From Duganella sp. Root336D2 (GTDB taxonomy: Bacteria > Pseudomonadota > Gammaproteobacteria > Burkholderiales > Burkholderiaceae_D): a stretch of 64,000 nucleotides of DNA. The stretch's first letter is position 1; each line of letters starts with the position of its first letter. The notes under the pieces were generated by a model. That model did not search any database. It saw only the letters and a list, made by a program, of their open reading frames with translations, and was not told the DNA's origin. Below, one piece after another: positions 62,754 through 64,000 of the stretch. The position numbers were made by a program, and so were the translations under genes. The stretch covers positions 963,407 through 1,027,406 of the forward strand of contig NZ_LMDB01000012.1 in the NCBI RefSeq assembly GCF_001425005.1. The letters run 5' to 3'.

Positions 62754-62808
62754 TAAGTTATAGGATTTTTCTGGACGTGAGGGGTTGGATGTGGTGGAAT
62801 AGCGGGCT

Positions 62809-63585
62809 ATGAATCCCGTCACGCCCAACCAGACCACTTCTGACGCCTTAGGCGCGGCCGGCGCTCCGTCCCCCACATTCTCTCCCCTGTACCAGCAGAT
62901 CAAAGGCCTGATTACCCAGAGCCTGCAGTCCGGCGAATGGAAGCCGGGCGAGATGATCCCCAGCGAAGTCGAATTAGCCAACCGCTTCAAGGTCAGCCAG
63001 GGCACGGTGCGCAAGGCGATCGATGAGCTGGCGGCGGAAAACCTGGTGATGCGCCGCCAGGGCAAGGGGACGTTCGTGTCCACCCACCATGAGGCGCGCG
63101 CGCACTTCCGTTTCCTGCGCCTGGTGCCGGACGAAGGTGTGCCGCATTACCCCGAATCCCGGTTTATTGAAGTCAAGCGCCTGCGTGCGCCCGCCGAAGT
63201 GGCGCGCCTGCTCGACCTGAAATCGGGCGACGCCGTGGTCTACATCAAGCGCGTGCAAAGTTTCGACAACGTGCCAACCATCGTCGAAGAGCTGTGGCTG
63301 CCCGGCGTGATCTTCAAAGGCCTGACGGCAGAGCGCCTGAATGAATACAAAGGCCCGATGTACGGCCTGTTCGAGTCCGAATTCGGCACTCGCATGATCC
63401 GTGCACAAGAAAAGATCCGGGCTGTGTGTGCCGAGGAGGGCGATGCCGCGCTGCTCAAAGTTGCGGCAGGCATGCCGCTGCTGTGCGCCGAACGCGTGTC
63501 CTTCACTTATGGCGATAAACCGGTCGAATTGCGCCGCGGCCTGTACCTGACGGAACGGCATCATTATCAAAATGATCTCAGTTAA
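62809..63585 (+). CDS. GntR/HutC-family transcriptional regulator
   Basis: 258 residues. The N-terminal winged helix (SPLYQQIKGLITQSLQSGEW, MIPSEVELANRFKVSQGTVR, AENLVMRRQGKGTFVSTHHE) is followed by a UTRA effector domain (HYPESRFIEVKRLRAPAEVA, VYIKRVQSFDNVPTIVEELW), so it is a HutC-type GntR protein. It senses a metabolite and represses or activates nearby genes. Divergent from mdh and upstream of sdhC, so it likely controls TCA-cycle genes in response to carbon supply. The 20-bp palindrome before it is the probable operator. Confidence 0.88.
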   Translation: MNPVTPNQTTSDALGAAGAPSPTFSPLYQQIKGLITQSLQSGEWKPGEMIPSEVELANRFKVSQGTVRKAIDELAAENLVMRRQGKGTFVSTHHEARAHFRFLRLVPDEGVPHYPESRFIEVKRLRAPAEVARLLDLKSGDAVVYIKRVQSFDNVPTIVEELWLPGVIFKGLTAERLNEYKGPMYGLFESEFGTRMIRAQEKIRAVCAEEGDAALLKVAAGMPLLCAERVSFTYGDKPVELRRGLYLTERHHYQNDLS

Positions 63586-63712
63586 GGTGCGCTGCAATAA
63601 TATTTTGGTGATATGTAACAATACATATTGGTCGTAAGTGCAAAAATCGGCGAAAATCGTAGCTTCGCCAAGTTTGGCAAATCATTTGTAATAAAGCATA
63701 GGGAGGTTGTAT

Positions 63713-64000
63713 ATGACTGAAGCCGTGCGGGAAACCCCAAAAAAAGAGCGGCCAGAATTCCGTAACATCCACGTTACGGATCTGATGAACTACCGACTGC
63801 CGATGGCTGGCATCGTCTCCATCCTGCACCGCATCAGCGGCGCCCTGATGTTCCTGCTGTTGCCGTTCGTGCTGTACCTGCTGCAGGAGTCGCTGCGCTC
63901 CGAGTACACCTTCGCCAACTTCATGCTCATCGCCTCCCACCCGATCGCGAAGCTGGTCATGCTGGCCCTGGTCTGGGGCTACGCCCAGCACTTCTGCGCC
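63713..64000 (+). CDS. sdhC: succinate dehydrogenase cytochrome b556 subunit, SdhC (truncated by window end)
   Basis: The first 96 codons, cut by the end of the window. GGGAGG is 6 bases upstream of the ATG at 63713. RPEFRNIHVTDLMNYRLPMA and GIVSILHRISGALMFLLLPF (HRxSG motif near the quinone and heme site) are the SdhC hallmarks, followed by a first membrane helix and the start of the second (IAKLVMLALVWGYAQHFCA), whose His may ligate heme b. It anchors succinate dehydrogenase in the membrane. sdhD, sdhA and sdhB normally follow; they lie outside the window. It follows the GntR gene by 127 bp and should be TCA-regulated. Confidence 0.9.
   Translation, partial: MTEAVRETPKKERPEFRNIHVTDLMNYRLPMAGIVSILHRISGALMFLLLPFVLYLLQESLRSEYTFANFMLIASHPIAKLVMLALVWGYAQHFCA

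Overview
The window is high-GC betaproteobacterial DNA, most likely from an Oxalobacteraceae genus such as Massilia, Duganella, Telluria or Janthinobacterium. This rests on gene content: a DUF2863 protein, the mdh/HpcH/acnA/GntR/sdhC order, a qseEGF-type (glrKR) cluster, Bug solute-binding proteins with tctDE, and dispersed GGGTC-AGACC type palindromes. No tool was run, so all family assignments come from reading motifs. Both ends are cut: sdhC runs off the right edge.

Layout. 0-10 kb is mostly core: a LysR regulator with a GST, a metal-binding HMA protein, a DUF4349 lipoprotein, a broken ATP-grasp gene with a VOC gene, a ParD-like/map pair, phoH, a Prx/Mth938 pair, and alaA-hom. 10.2-19 kb is signalling: a BON-domain gene with a sigma-54 promoter and two GlrR-type boxes beside glrK-qseG-glrR, a tonB gene divergent from a NarL-type pair, and tctE/tctD. 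19.1-26.2 kb is a transport block (porin, Bug protein, iron-type ABC transporter, AbrB-like membrane protein). 26.3-31.1 kb has a fused LplT/acyltransferase, a lipoprotein, a retron-type reverse transcriptase with a likely msr-msd RNA, and a DUF188 protein. 31.1-33.65 kb is a lower-GC block of unrecognised genes, followed by a flotillin-like protein. 35.9-43.6 kb carries an RND efflux operon, GNAT, TetR and an FAH-family hydrolase. 43.7-56 kb is mixed: Sir2, tRNA-Pro(GGG), DUF5710, paralogous VOC proteins, an alginate-lyase-like enzyme, a phosphoesterase, a patatin, catalase, an M14 peptidase and a CYTH protein. 56-64 kb is TCA-cycle related: DUF2863, acnA, a MliC-like protein, an HpcH/HpaI lyase, mdh, a GntR regulator and sdhC.

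Best leads. (1) A retron at about 29.07-30.62 kb. The RT has the (N/H)AxxH, YADD and VTG signatures, and the upstream 165 bp shows a1/a2 complementarity with an AGC right after a1. No effector is obvious. (2) A GlrR regulon member: TGTC-N10-GACA twice, upstream of a textbook -24/-12 promoter for a periplasmic BON protein. (3) A family of intergenic palindromes at five places sharing sequence modules. (4) Several clear operators next to their probable regulators.
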